A stretch of 64,000 nt of DNA from Desarmillaria ectypa (Eukaryota > Basidiomycota > Agaricomycetes > Agaricales > Physalacriaceae). The position numbers and the translations under genes are program-made. Shown here piece by piece: positions 24,331 through 36,006 of this stretch (positions are counted from its first letter, which is position 1; the number at the start of each line of letters is the position of its first letter). The notes beneath the pieces were generated by a model, which was given only the letters and a program-made list of their open reading frames with translations, was not told where the DNA came from and did not search any database. The stretch covers positions 2,728,001 through 2,792,000 of the forward strand of contig JAUDYN010000005.1 of the NCBI GenBank assembly GCA_030407005.1, written 5' to 3'.

Positions 24331-25171
24331 TCTACGCTGAGTCCAAATAGCCAAAGGGCGGGACCGTGGTTTAGAATGGCGCTTAAGACCGGTAGGCCGA
24401 TGTCTTAGATAAAATCTATCTTCTCTTTCTCTGGTATAAAAAAAATCTAAACCAAATAATGTGAGTACATTCCAGCCGGGAGGTGACGCAAGCGGTTTGA
24501 ATCACCTTGTAGGACAAATGGAATGCAAGACCTATGACGAGATTAATGCCAATCTCGGTGCTTTTCTGTGGCTACCACGGAAGACAATCAAAATATTAAA
24601 TGCACTGTGCGCACGTGTTCCCTATGACCATCACTTCCGAGGGCACTCTGATGCAAAAAGAAGGCTCACACTTGTCACCGACTACCTTATCATTTTATGT
24701 GAACCACCAATATGGACCACCGAATGCTCGCAACAAGGGTATATCTCTACTATACTATACCTCTTTGTTGTTGGCCTAGCGCACTAACCTGAGGTATCGG
24801 TGATCATATTTCCGTGCCTCACCTTCATGCCTGACCTCTTCTAGGCCTCAATTCTCCTATTTCTGAATATATTTCGGAATCTCACCCGCCCCTGGCCCAC
24901 GCATTGGCAGCTGCATGCCTGGCTACTCTGTGTAGACGAAAAGGATTGAATATCTAACAGCGCCAACATAACAACGGCCTCTTGTCCACAGCGGGAGCTA
25001 GCTTGAAATTACTTAGCCAAGACAGCGACAGTTCATAATTTTCCCTCCCCGTTGTTTGTCCCCTCCTTCCTTCTCTCGGCGGTGCGGTGCTCGATCAATT
25101 CCATCATCCTCAGCCAATTCGTCGTTGCTTCTCGAGTGCCCCACGCTATTCAATCCAGCTACGTCAGTACT
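24331..25171. other. Intergenic upstream of the HMG-box gene
   Basis: Contains an open frame at 24461-24787 (108 codons, GTG rather than ATG at its head) with no recognised motif. The 150 bases before 25172 are pyrimidine-rich and probably promoter/leader of the HMG-box gene. Confidence 0.4.
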
Positions 25172-26073
25172 ATGAGATCTTCCACAAATCTCCCTTCGCC
25201 CTTGACACCAGACGGTTCCAATCATACCAATCTGTTCACCGCCTATGGAGAATTCGTTGACTGTAGGTCCCCATCGTCCCATCTGTTATAGTGCAGGTAT
25301 CTGACGCTCAATTCTAGGCGAAGCTTTAAGAGCTCAAACTCTCAATGCTGATGGAACACCCAAGCGGCCCATGAATGCGTTCATGATCTTTGCCCGTCTA
25401 CGGCGCCCACAAATCTCTGCGGAAAACCATAGTCTCCGCACTGGAGACATCAGCAAGATCTTGAGTAAAGAATGGGCTACAATGTCCTTTGTCAGTTATT
25501 TTACTTACAATCTTTGGGGAAACTTAGTTGATATTCTGTTGTTTTAGAGCGACAAGGAATGGTACCAAGACCAGGCTAAAAAGCTGAAGGTGGAGTTCAA
25601 TCGCAAGTATCCTCATTATGTCTACCGTCGCAAGTCAACTCGTAGACGACAGCAACTTCCTACCAGGTCTGTCGTTGGTCGTGTTAACGACGGCGCTGTG
25701 CAATCCGAATGGTTAGAAAGTCAAGAGAGCGATTTGGAAGACTCGTGGTCTAGATGGTCTGTTTTGGAGGATCCGGCACTGGATGCAATAATGAGTGCAC
25801 GGGCGAGCCAGCTCCTGCATGAGGATACTTACAGACTGCCTAGAGAGGTGTCCTATTCCGGATTGTACGGGACGAACGATGTTCTTCGTCGTACGTGGAA
25901 TTTTTTTGGCAAGTTGAAAATATCCGCTTACATTGCCTCTGGGTATAGGTCTATCACAGTTTCCTCCCGCTCATGTTCCATCGTACCACGTCCCTAGCTT
26001 CTTAGATACCTCGCTTTGCGCCGGTCCATCGAACTTGCCCTGCAGGATGCCTATGGCTAATTCCCTTACCTGA
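25172..26073 (+). CDS. HMG-box (MATA_HMG/Sox-like) transcription factor
   Basis: Four exons: 25172-25262, 25318-25490, 25548-25890, 25949-26073; 243 aa. A single HMG box at about residues 42-112: PKRPMNAFMIFARLRRPQIS ... LRTGDISKILSKEWATMSFS ... KEWYQDQAKKLKVEFNRKY then PHYVYRRK. The RPMNAFM start and the PHYVYRRK end are the pattern of sequence-specific fungal HMG factors (Ste11, Prf1, Rox1 type), which bind ACAAAG/ACAAT-like sites and often act in mating or fruiting. The C-terminal third is poorly conserved. The third intron uses donor GTACGT at 25891 and leads to LSQFPPAHVPSYHVPSFLDT, replacing a shorter read-through. It is nuclear. Not linked to homeodomain or pheromone genes here, so I do not call it mating type. 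Confidence 0.87.
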
Positions 26074-26352
26074 CACTTGCTAGGCGTGGGATATGAACCG
26101 TTGTCTGCGCTGACGACTAATGCTTATGTACACTTCTCATGAACATCCCTTTGAATATTGCTATACTTCTTTACTACTCCTTATTTGTACTTCTGTAACA
26201 CCGTTTGAAACAGATCTACTGGTCCATAAGTTTGAAAGACTTCGTCATACACCCGCGGAAGTGTATGACGAACTCGTAGACGAACGAAAGCGAAAGTCCG
26301 GCCATATCTGTAACAGGTATACTACGTCCACCGCGATCAAGTCCATTCGCGA

Positions 26353-27693
26353 CTAACATATGACACACCACCCAGCGTCCCGTGGCTTTTCCAGCCTCGC
26401 CTCAATGTAGCATCTCCCTCGGCCAAGTTTGCCGGTAAACGGAACATTAAGATCTTTACCACGACCACGACAGTCAGGGATAAGCTCTGTCGTTGATTGC
26501 AGCAGTATTTCTGTCTTGGGGGTGACAAGACGACCATCGAACCACGTCGGCGGGGACTCCGATAAGAGTGACAGAACTACCCTTGGCGCTGGCTGACTCT
26601 GGTATGAGAGAGACCAGAGTCGACCTCGCGCAATGAACTCGACGTCTCGGCTGTCCCAATCGAACTGAGCTCGGAATCCCTCTGCATCGCCTTCTTCCAC
26701 GACATTGACTAGCGGCCTGAACCCTATCCACCCGCGAATTTTCTGAAAGAAGGCGTTGCCCTCGCCACGAAGGAGACATGCAAGTTTGATATCTTCCATC
26801 GTGGGTGAAACAGCGGGTATGGGGGCTGCGTGTGAGAGCAGAGCCCTCAAGATTCCATCGCCCTTCACATTCTTCACGGCAGTGAATAGCAAGGAACGAT
26901 TTGAGTCGTTCGTTTTCAACGACACTGTAGATGCTTTCTTGCTGAGACTACCGCATCGAACCTTTCCAGTCCGGTCTCTCAAGACACTGCCTAGATTGAG
27001 TTTACCGCCGGTACACTTGCAAGCGTCTTCCAATACAGCTAGTACGCCTTCCTCTCCATCGACAAGCTGTGGGACGATTTCCTTAATCGCCTCACGAAGC
27101 TCTCGTTCTGTCTTGGACTTGGACGCGAAAAATCTGGATTGGCGTTGCTGTGCACGAAGCAGGAGCTCGGTGGAGGTACGCAGAAGAGGTGAAAGGGGCT
27201 CAAGCTGAGGTGCAAAGGTCGAACGACGTGGCACGGTATTGGATCTGCCAGGATCAGTGCGAGCTGTCTGGGGTACGGGCACGGTGACAGATCGTTGCGT
27301 ATTAGGGAGTGCACTTCGCCTCCGCCGTCGCTCGCGAATAGGTTCAGGTACTTGAGGGCTTCGTATGCTACGTCGACGGGGGTGAGCTGGCGGGGGAGGC
27401 CGGGTGGCCGTATCGACCCGACGATCGCGTCGGGGGCGGGGGCGGGGGCTCGGCGGGTAATAAGTGATTGGTTCCGGCATTGTCGGCTGGGGAGGTGTCG
27501 GCGGCGGTGCCGGCTCGGATGAGACAGGCTCGGCCGGCGGAAGAGGCGGAAGAGGAGCGTCTCGATGTTGCACCAAGGTTAACACTGATGATTCACCAAG
27601 GTATGCATTCAGCACAGATTCATAAGATGGCGGTAGGTCAAGGTCCTCTTCAAGATGGCCTTGAGGCCAGGACAATGAGTGGGACGGCGCCAT
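26353..27693 (-). CDS. Pro/Arg-rich hypothetical protein with C-terminal CaaX-like motif
   Basis: Single exon, 446 aa. The N-terminus has a PPSY-type motif ([16 protein letters not shown]). Residues about 50-150 are proline- and arginine-rich ([35 protein letters not shown]), so disordered. The C-terminal half is more regular, with a helical segment ([20 protein letters not shown]) and a basic patch. The last four residues are C-V-I-C, which fits a CaaX prenylation box (two aliphatic residues, X = Cys, farnesyl-type), so membrane attachment is possible. No family recognised. Start is the ATG at 27693. It lies head-to-head with RRP9, sharing a 433-base upstream region. Confidence 0.75.
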   Translation of the reverse strand: MAPSHSLSWPQGHLEEDLDLPPSYESVLNAYLGESSVLTLVQHRDAPLPPLPPAEPVSSEPAPPPTPPQPTMPEPITYYPPSPRPRPRRDRRVDTATRPPPPAHPRRRSIRSPQVPEPIRERRRRRSALPNTQRSVTVPVPQTARTDPGRSNTVPRRSTFAPQLEPLSPLLRTSTELLLRAQQRQSRFFASKSKTERELREAIKEIVPQLVDGEEGVLAVLEDACKCTGGKLNLGSVLRDRTGKVRCGSLSKKASTVSLKTNDSNRSLLFTAVKNVKGDGILRALLSHAAPIPAVSPTMEDIKLACLLRGEGNAFFQKIRGWIGFRPLVNVVEEGDAEGFRAQFDWDSRDVEFIARGRLWSLSYQSQPAPRVVLSLLSESPPTWFDGRLVTPKTEILLQSTTELIPDCRGRGKDLNVPFTGKLGRGRCYIEARLEKPRDAGWCVIC

Positions 27694-28126
27694 TTCCTGT
27701 GAGAATCGTGGTCAGTATTCGTTTCGAAGACGCAGAAAAGGATATGTACCTACCCCGCTGGCTGCTGCTCGTAGTACTCGCTGTGGTGGTCGTCAAAAGC
27801 AACTGGAACGTTCGATGAAATTGATTTCTGGGGTAGGGATGGCAGTGCTGTGCCCCTTTTACGCGACTGCGTATAGCTGTTGCGATATCAGCGCTCGGTA
27901 GCTCGTTCAGCCAATGGGAAAGAACCTGGCAATATCGACATTATCGTAAACTTGCATAGCCCTCACAAGATAGATACAACATTGAAGGGACCATGTGTTA
28001 CAATAATTCCATATGGGAGAATCAGTGGAAGAGAATTCTGACAATAAATAAACAAATAAATAAATAACAGCTCCTTCCTAATTCGTATAGCAAATTTTTT
28101 CGCACTCCTGGTCCAACGTCCATCTC
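27694..28126. promoter_or_regulatory. Shared divergent promoter region (CaaX protein / RRP9)
   Basis: 433 bases between two divergent start codons. It includes an AT-rich AAATAAATAAATAA run near 28047-28062. No specific factor site is claimed. Confidence 0.45.
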
Positions 28127-30118
28127 ATGCCTGATTCTTTCTTCACATCGTCCAAACCTCGGAAAAGGAAGCGTACAAATGATGCAGGGCCAAGTAGCTC
28201 CAAAAAAGTCCCGCGTAAAGGCGCGCAACAGAACGGTGTTAGATTCCAGGGCCCCAAGCCCAATAGTGTCCAGAAGAAGAGGAAGACAGCCGACGAGGAA
28301 TTGGATTCTGACCACACCGACGATGATGCAGGAGACATAGATGATATAGACCTCAGGGCACCGAGCGATGATGAGGAGGCCAGTGGGGAAGAGGATCCAG
28401 ACGAGACACCAGCAGAGAAACGATTGAGATTGGCTCAGTTGTATATCGACAGTGTCAAGGAAGGGATAAAGCTAGGTACATTTGTGTTCCACTTTAAGAG
28501 ACAAACTACTGAGCGTTTGGAACAGCCGATGGTGAATTCGACGCGGCTGAAATTGACCGGGAACTCATTTCTGCTAGGCTGAAGCAGGACGTACTGGAAC
28601 ATTCGGGAAAAATACATCTCTTCATCGCAGACTCCGTTCGTGCATTCTGTATTACAACTTCATCTGTTTTACTGACGTGTTCCCTCCGAAGTTTGACTTT
28701 TCCGAACCTCCCAAGACTGTATTTCGCACCAAAACTTCCAAGTCTTCAGTTACATGCGCTGTGGCTGCAGAATCCGGGCAATATCTCTTCACGTCAGAAA
28801 AGGATGGCAGCATCACCAAATGGGACCTAATCTCTAGAAAGAAATCAGCAATATTTCACTCAATACGAACTCAGGCGAAAGGGAAAGGGAAAGCGCAGCC
28901 ATCTAGTGAGGAGGTCAAGGGTCACACCGACGAAGTGTTAGCGTTGGCACTCAGTGACGATGGAAAGTACCTCGCAAGTGGAGGCAGGGACCGTAGACTC
29001 GGAGTGTGGGACGCGGAGAATGCACAGTGGATAAGAGGGTTCATTGGGCCTATGTGTCACAAGGATACAATATCGGTACGTTCATCCCCTTTACTGTGGT
29101 TTTTCGTCTCGACCAATCCACATTTCCATAGGCATTATCTTTCCGTAAGGGCACACATCAACTATACACAGGCTCATTAGACCGGTCGTTGAAAGTATTC
29201 GATTTATCCCCCGGAGTTATGGGCTACGTCGAAACACTTTTCGGTCACCAGGATCACGTCGTTGCTCTTGATTCACTGCGAGGGGAGACATGCGTCAGCG
29301 TGGGCGCGCGAGACAAGACAGCGCGGTATTGGAAAATCGTGGAAGAGACGCAGCTCGTCTTTCGGGGTGGAGGACGTAGCCGCGTGCGAGATGTTTTGGA
29401 AGGTGGTCTCGCTGATCAGGAAGACGGCGAGCCTGAATCCAAACGAGACGTTACGATGAGGTTCGTTGAAGGGCGCCTTGAATGTGTCGCAATGATCGAC
29501 GAATCCATGTTCGTGAGTGGTGGGGACAGTGGGTGTGTCTTTTCCATCTTTACTGCTGCCGGAAGAAGGCTAATTACTTGCCGTTAGATCCATATGTCTA
29601 TGGGTGACGCAGAAAAAGAAGCCAGTATTCACCCAGCCTTTGAGCCATGGCTTCAATGAAGTTGCTTCCGAAACCGAGGGCATTATCAAAACACCCCGGT
29701 GGGTAACAGCCCTGGCCAGTCTTCGATATTCCGATTTGTTCGCATCTGGTCTGTGTCTCTCAACCCCCTCGTCTTCGCGACACTGACATTCCATCTTTCA
29801 GGTTCATGGGAGGGTGACATACGACTGTGGAAGCTCGATCCCAGATTGAAATCCTTTTCCCTGGTGGGCACAATACCCGCGCTTGGCGTCGTTAACTCTC
29901 TGCAGTTCGTGTCTCCCCCCAAAAGTTTCTTTGATGCCGTGGCATGGACGAAAGAGGGACAACTAGGCACTGATGGCGCGTCAAAGCAGAGGGATACCGT
30001 TCGGTATTTGTTAATCGCTGGCATGGGTCGGGAACACAAGTTCGGACGTTGGCAGAATGTCAAAGAGGGCTGGAATCGCGCTTTGGTTGTCGCGCTTTCG
30101 CCCCGGACATTATCATAA
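28127..30118 (+). CDS. RRP9: U3 snoRNP WD40 protein Rrp9 (U3-55K)
   Basis: Nucleolar component of the U3 snoRNP needed for 18S rRNA processing. Six exons: 28127-28475, 28526-28635, 28692-29075, 29132-29532, 29588-29748, 29802-30118; 573 aa. The basic N-terminus has nuclear-signal-like runs (KPRKRKR, QKKRKT) and an acidic stretch (SDHTDDDAGDIDDID). The diagnostic linker ETPAEKRLRLAQLYIDSVKE follows, then DAAEIDRELISARLKQDVLE. WD40 repeats come next: VTCAVAAESGQYLFTSEKDG, GHTDEVLALALSDDGKYLAS, ALSFRKGTHQLYTGSLDRSL, GHQDHVVALDSLRGETCVSV, MFVSGGDSGSICLW and FASGSWEGDIRLWKLD. The tail LIAGMGREHKFGRWQNVKEG matches the family end. Splice signals are standard and all exons stay in frame. Confidence 0.95.
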
Positions 30119-30279
30119 CGCTGTTGTATTCCGATGAAACGTGTTCTACGTACTAGTAGGTACACGACTGTACCTGGTATTCTCACACGTTTCTATCCGT
30201 CCTGCCACTTATCTCACTACTTATGAATCCCTAACAAAAGGTATTCCAGAGCGTAACAACTCTAAAAATCAGTGGAAAA

Positions 30280-31645
30280 CTACAACCTTGACGGACGTTT
30301 ACGGAATACGTCAAAGTCTGCTTGAGCCGTAGTATTAGGCGACGTCAAGGCTAACCAAATCTTCTCCGCCAAACCAGTTGGGTTCATCTGAACAACCTAA
30401 GAAAGCGTGAGACACCTCGATGAAGTTCAAAATAGGCACTTACCAGATGTCCTCCGCCCTTGACTCGGGAGACAGATGCCAGATTCTCAATGCCTCCACA
30501 TGCGTTGTTAATTACATCATCTTTAATTTCAGGCGGCCTTGTAACGGGTGGGTCATGATGATAAGGACGAAGTGCTGTAATGCTTACAGGATGTCATCAA
30601 TAGCACCATAGATTAGGTGTATGGGAAGCTGCTTGACAAAATACGCCATACCGCGATAGGTACGAGAAACGCCTAAATCGTCGCGGTAGCAGGCCTGCTT
30701 ATATGTCCAGTAACTGTAAAGCACTCGGTAATGAGACTGAACGTACGGTCTCCTGCTTTCTAGAGCATTTTAGAGTAACGCCGTTGACCTTGTCTGGGTA
30801 GTCGATCGTAGGTAATGAGCGAAGGCCATGTTCCTTTCACCGATAAGTCGACCAAGTACTTATTTCACTATGTCGATGCTCACCACAAAAACCCTTAGCA
30901 CTCGATCATCCCACACTTGCCATGCTTTTCGGCCTTTCATAACGGCATAGGCTTCCTCCTTTGACAGCCATGTATCCCTACGGTTGCTAGAGGTGCTCCA
31001 GAGGAGTGGTCCGATACCTCGGCTATGCTCGTGATCCATGATCATCAACTCAACCAAGATTAGGGATTCAAAGATGGGACGGGGGTTGAACGTCAAGGAT
31101 AAAAGCCTACAATTTATGCGATCAGGATCAACGAATATGACAAGAATGAAGCTTCCTACAGAGATACAGCTCCCATTGAATGTCCTATACCCACAAGACG
31201 ACGGCTGGTAAAGTCCACGTCTACGCCGGTGCCCAATCCCATTAACAGCGCGTGTATGCTGCGAGAGTATTCTTCCCATCGAACTACAACACATCTTGTG
31301 CGTCATTCGAAAGGGATGTATTGAATTGCGCGTACATGTTTCTTCGTAACCCCACTGCAGAACTTCTTCATTCAACATGGCAGCGTCACCATGGTTGGAC
31401 GCGTCCATCGACCATACTTCACGAACTTTAAGGCCACCATGTGTTTCGATACGGGAGAATAAGTCCTCGATGGTAGGTTCCCATTGTTCTTTGTGGAATC
31501 CAGTTCCATGAGTAAATATCAAGGTCAAAGCGTCGTTATCTTCAAGAAATGGCGATAAGGGGTTCCAGTATCGTTTTATGGTCGATACAAGGGGGTAATT
31601 TGGTCTGGGATCGAAGATGTAGGACTGGGAGGACAAGGAAATCAT
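30280..31645 (-). CDS. Alpha/beta-hydrolase (lipase/esterase-like)
   Basis: Seven exons (minus): 31645-31336, 31283-31160, 31106-30884, 30833-30747, 30697-30588, 30537-30444, 30396-30280; 354 aa. Hydrolase-fold features: THGTGFHKEQWEP after the first strands (oxyanion region), the nucleophile elbow GIGHSMGAVS (Ser at about residue 139), YGAIDD carrying the likely acid residue, and GGGHLVVQMNP carrying the catalytic His. Spacing and the segments SKEEAYAVMKGRKAWQVWDD and TLKCSRKQET match a fungal family that includes the peroxisomal lipase-like Lpx1; substrate is unknown. No obvious PTS1 at the end (RPSRL). Coding-like sequence (HVKALVLNVDVQPASS) continues upstream of ATG 31645 in frame, so an upstream exon may supply the true start. 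The gene is head-to-head with a PPR gene. Confidence 0.82.
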
Positions 31646-31866
31646 TGAAGACGCCGGTTGAACATCGACGTTAAGTACAAGTGCTTTCACGTGCTGATAC
31701 CGGCCCGGGTGCCGGACACCCCGGGGAAATTGAACAGCCGGATCCGGTGATCGGAAGCGCTGATCGCGACAGCAAGCGCGTTTTGTCACTCAGTTATTTG
31801 CCTCTATTTGGCAGAAGCGTCACAGCTGATTTCCCGGCCTCTCCGAAAAACACAACTCGAGCCGGC
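31646..31866. promoter_or_regulatory. Compact bidirectional promoter (hydrolase / PPR)
   Basis: Only 221 bases separate the hydrolase ATG (31645, minus) from the PPR ATG (31867, plus). The middle is GC-rich, with CCGGCCCGGGTGCCGG at 31701-31716. Since the hydrolase frame stays open into this region, part of it may be coding. Confidence 0.45.
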
Positions 31867-33718
31867 ATGTCAATGCTCTCCTCTTCACGGTCATCGTTAA
31901 AACGCGGTCATTCTTATCTCCTCAAGAAAAATTTTCAACTGACCCTTGTTGTAGTACCCCGTAGGTGTCCGCGAATTTTCATATACTTCTACCTTACAAT
32001 TTTTCCAGAATGTCCCAGGAGACATGCCTCCACTGCAACACAATCAGCAGAGCCGTCCTCATCTGCAGAGCTGCGCAGCACCCCCTGGAAATTTAAACCT
32101 GATACAGCCTTTCAACAATCTCGACATGGAACTACCCTCGCCCGGTGTAATACAGCCATACAGGACGCTTTCAAACGGCGCGACATACGAACGTGCTTCG
32201 AAACAGCGATGAACATGAAGAAAAATGGAATTGCCCCAGATAAGACGACCTACAATACTTTGTTATTGGCGACGGCTCATGGTTCAAACTCACTGGATGC
32301 TTTTGCGGTATACGAAGACATGGTGTCGTGCGGGTTGGAACCAGACATCGCTACTTTCAATCACCTTATTTTTGTAAATCGTTGTCTCGCTTGTGGTATG
32401 CTTACTCAAGGAATCTCCAGGCTGTCAAGGATAAAACGACAACACAAGTTTGGTACATTCTCGATCTGATGGCTCAAAAAGGTATACGTCCCAATGGCGA
32501 AACCTACCAGTTGATTATCCATTTCTTCACGGCCGGTAAAAACGTGGAGGTCGTTTTACAGTTCTTGCATGAAATGAAGCTGGCTGGTTTTGAGCCACCA
32601 CTCCAAACAGTCCGGGATATCATTGTCGTCGTAGCTGAGCAAGGGTACAGCAGGTTAGCAGTGGACCTTGCAACAGAGTTCGAGGCAACTTCCATTCGAA
32701 GACTTGGCCCCGAACCATGGCTTAGCTGCTTGATCGCCTCTGCAGAGGACGTTTGGGTAAGTAACATGATACTTCTCTGGGTTTCCTTTATACTCATGGT
32801 CAATAGGACGAAGGGGTGTTGCGGTGTTGGGATATTGTCCTCAAACGATTCAACATCAACCCGGATGAAGGTCTCTGTCTTGCGGTGCTCACAACCGCAG
32901 CCCGGCACGGCCTGTCCGACCTAGCGACAGCAGTTCTGGGCGCTCTAAAGACTGCTGGAGTTCAATGGCGGGAGTACCACGTCGCACCCCTCGTCGAGGC
33001 ACTCTGTCGTGCTGGGCGTCTGAAGGAGGCTATTCTCTCCCTGAATATCATGCGATCAAACAACATCCTCCCGCTACGCTCGACCGCCCTCCCGATATCC
33101 GAAATAATATCAAAAGACGTAGACGCGCTAGATTCAGTCTGGCCCATTCTCGACGAGCTACAAGCTGAAAAGGCCACCATAGACGTCATTGCTTTGAATG
33201 CTATCATTGAAGCCGCAGTCGCACTAGGCGACCTTCAGCGTGCTGTTGGCACGTACAAGAGCTTCTCAGATTACAACGTCGTTCCCGATCGGGACACTTT
33301 CCGAACTCTCCTTGACGGTAGCATAGTAGCGCGGCATCTACAACTCGGCACCATCATGCTAGAGGGCATGAAAGAGCTAGATATTGCGCCAGACGCAACG
33401 ACGTACAGGCAAATAATAGAGCTCTGCCTAACGCAAGAGGTGTATGACGATGCGTTCATTCACCTGGAGGAAATGAAAGCTGCAGGCTTCAAGCCCACCC
33501 AGGAGACATACGAGGCCATTGTCGTGACATGTGCATCTCGCGGAGACTATCGATATGATATTGCCATGAAGGAGATGCAGGAGCAACGCTATCCGATAGC
33601 CAAAGACTTTGAGGTAGAAGTCTCTCAGATATACAACCGGAGTCTGGTCGCAGGAAATGGTCAATCAGGGACCAGGGAGTTTGAGCAAGACGACGGAGGT
33701 GACGAGCCTCTGCGATGA
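31867..33718 (+). CDS. Pentatricopeptide repeat (PPR) protein, probably mitochondrial
   Basis: Organelle RNA-binding protein made of ~35-residue helical repeats. Four exons: 31867-31960, 32009-32373, 32421-32756, 32807-33718; 568 aa. The N-terminus is rich in Arg/Ser/Leu and poor in acids (SSSRSSLKRGHSYLLKKNFQ), as in a mitochondrial presequence. PPR motifs include NGIAPDKTTYNTLLLATAHG, CGLEPDIATFNHLIFAVKD, KGIRPNGETYQLIIHFFTAG, AGFEPPLQTVRDIIVVVAEQ, YNVVPDRDTFRTLLDGS, LDIAPDATTYRQIIELCLTQ and AGFKPTQETYEAIVVTCASR. The central region is more divergent. The end is acidic. No orthologue symbol can be given. Confidence 0.88.
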
Positions 33719-33882
33719 ATCGCCTCATGCATACAGAGGTTAGCTTGTCAGGCGCGTGGTCGGTGTTCGGTTGCAGTATGAGAGAAAAATCTGTCTTATT
33801 CGCTCTAAGACTTATACCTGAATCGCATTTCTAGACAAGATGATTGAAGAAGTAAAGAATGACAAAGGCTTGAAGGTCAAGC

Positions 33883-35126
33883 TTACTCCTGCAACAAATC
33901 CACTATCGCCTTTACGACTATCTCAGCTCCCTTCTGGATGCTTTCCCTGTGCCCCTGACTCACCAGGTCAAGAAACCTCGAAAAGTTGTCCGGATGCCAC
34001 TTTCGAAGTTCCTCGTTAAGAACGTCTATGTGGTTCTTCTCGTTCGCAAAGGGCCTAGCGGGATTCAAGTAAAATTTGCGCACTCTCTCATGCGTAAGGT
34101 CCTCCACCGTGGTGACAAACATGAGGCACGGCCAAGGGAATGTGCAGAGTTTAGTACCACGGCTGAGCACTAACATTGTCGGCTCTGACTGGCTGACAGC
34201 CTGGAAGAGAAAACCCCATTTCAACTTGTATTGAACGTGAAGCGCGGCGATAGGTGACCCTCCTCTGACCAATGCCTGACTCTGGAGTAAGTGGAACTGG
34301 GTTTCTGCCCAACGGGAAGCGTCGGAGTCGTCGCGCTCAGGCGCAATTATGCCCTGGTACTCGCGTCTGAGCTTTAGGGTGGCCTCCATGGTTTCGCTGA
34401 AAAGGGCGATGTAATCCACGTCTGGTGCGTTGTTCCCTACGGCACCCAACTAATAACTGACTCAGTGCTGACTGTATTGCAAGACTGGGCAATACCTACC
34501 GAAGATTCTTGAGAACGAGCTGTTCCTTGCACTTCATTGGGCTGACTTCCTTGCTCTATGCGACTATGGTGCTCGTTCGCCTCAGTCAGGTTCACCTTGA
34601 GCTCTGCTGTCTCGGCATTCACCCATTTCTCGTGCCTCAGTTCTTCCGCCTTCCGGTCGTGCTCGTCGATCTGGGCGTTGCGCTTCGCCACCGCCTTCCG
34701 CTTGGAATTCCTATCAAACGCCTGCTGATTCCTGTGCGCCGCAAAGATGAAGACGTGGTTGGAGTTCAGAGATGCGATGCATGCTTCGAGATTGTTGGTC
34801 GGTTTTAAAATCTCCGATGGGACAGGGTCCTTGCCAGGCAGAAAACGGGGGTTCTTGGCAGGTAGCTTTCGATTTAATCTGGCGCGAAGCTGGCGGCGGT
34901 GAAGAGCAGCTTGAGCATTCTCGACTTGGCTTTCTTTGCGCTGCGAGGAAGCGCGTCTAGTGGGATCGGTAGATGGGGCGGTGTGCTTGGCGACCTTTGC
35001 AGTATTGGTGGCAGAAGTGGTTCTCTGGATCTCCCTCACAGGCTTTGGCTTGGGATTAACGGAGCGAATTAAATTGTGTATGTTCAGTGGACCGTGGGGA
35101 GACAGCATGGGCAAGTGAAATGCCAT
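33883..35126 (-). CDS. Coiled-coil protein with HPD-containing, J-like C-terminus
   Basis: Two exons (minus): 35126-34500 and 34449-33883; 397 aa. Residues about 20-110 are basic and disordered (PKPKPVREIQRTTSATN, RRASSQRKESQVENAQAALH). A charged coiled-coil follows (RKAVAKRNAQIDEHDRKAEE, LRHEKWVNAETAELKVNLTE). The C-terminal half is folded-looking and ends with EDLTHERVRKFYLNPARPFA then VLNEELRKWHPDNFSRFLDL. WHPDNF contains the HPD tripeptide of J-domain co-chaperones and sits between two helices, but the rest of a J domain is not obvious. Similar C-termini occur in other agaricomycete proteins of unknown function. The joining intron (34450-34499) is in phase 0. Confidence 0.72.
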
Positions 35127-35375
35127 CGTGAAGAACGAGTAACTGAAGGAAGGAGGTTGGAAAGGTGACGATGTGGGGGGCCTCGATGAGGAGTAATGAA
35201 GCCAATGGATGTTGTGCCACATTTTATACTTTGCAAGACCTGATGTGCCCACATCTGGACAATAAATCACAGCTACATGGTCCGGGCACAGCACAATGAC
35301 GCCACGCGACTGTCCCGTGCTCCCGACATTTTTTCATTAAGGATCTTTCAAATTTCCTCCTCTAATTGCAACGTG

Positions 35376-36006
35376 ATGGAGTCCTCAAAGCCGTCCTGCG
35401 CCGTCTGCCAGACAACTGCAGGGGAAGACTGTGATATCAAGCAATGCTCAGTCTGCAAAACGCGCCGATACTGTGGCAAGTGTCTTCTCTGCGCGCCGTT
35501 CACGCGTTGAGGCGCTCATTTTTTCTTTATTAGGTATCGATTGTCAGCGTACCGACTGGCCAACACAAATGTGAATGCAAGAAGGGCGCAAAATGGTATG
35601 ACTGCCATCGACTTTGCAAAGACGGCTCGGAGCGTGACTTGAGCTCATCACTTGGAAATGTCCTGCCGACGGTACGGGCTGGGGCGATGTTTTCGTCGAA
35701 GAAGAAAATTTTTACCAAAGAATTTGAAGGAGACCTGAAGTTCTTTGACCATTGGCCTCAGGCTTTCCGATGGCAGTGCTGCGTGATGGATGGTAATATG
35801 GCTTGGGTGCGACCATCATGGTACTGGAGCCAAGCCCTGTACATGCGAATTTTGCAAGTGAGTAGCGGGTAATATACATACATATATAAGAGGGTGATTC
35901 TGATGTACAAGACAGGATGGGAGAGTCGCTCCCTGATGATATTTACTTTGAGCAAAGTGCAGAAAGGATGGGCTTGGCCTTGCCTCGAAGACCTGATCCC
36001 TGTTAA
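35376..36006 (+). pseudogene. MYND-type zinc-finger gene with a frameshift
   Basis: MYND fingers are protein-interaction zinc modules. Exon 1 (35376-35475) reads SSKPSCAVCQTT then CDIKQCSVCKTRRYCG. It joins exon 2 at 35534 (GIDCQRTDWPT) only if the intron 35476-35533 has a GC donor (GCAAGT). The finger should continue HKCEC; the sequence has that in the next frame (CECKKGAKWYDCHRLCKDGS), with a dinucleotide apparently missing in the CACA run at about 35562-35567. After the shift the frame is open through FDHWPQAFRWQCCVMDG and, via an intron at 35869-35915, to MGESLPDDIYFEQSAERM and a stop at 36004-36006. So it is a nearly whole gene with one recent lesion, or an assembly error. Confidence 0.6.

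Noticed and set aside
24461..24787. 108-codon frame with FLWLPRKTIKILNAL
   Set aside because: Begins with GTG, not ATG, and no flanking exon or family could be found.
25172..26073. HMG-box gene as a mating-type locus
   Set aside because: Basidiomycete mating loci carry homeodomain pairs or pheromone/receptor genes; none is present nearby.
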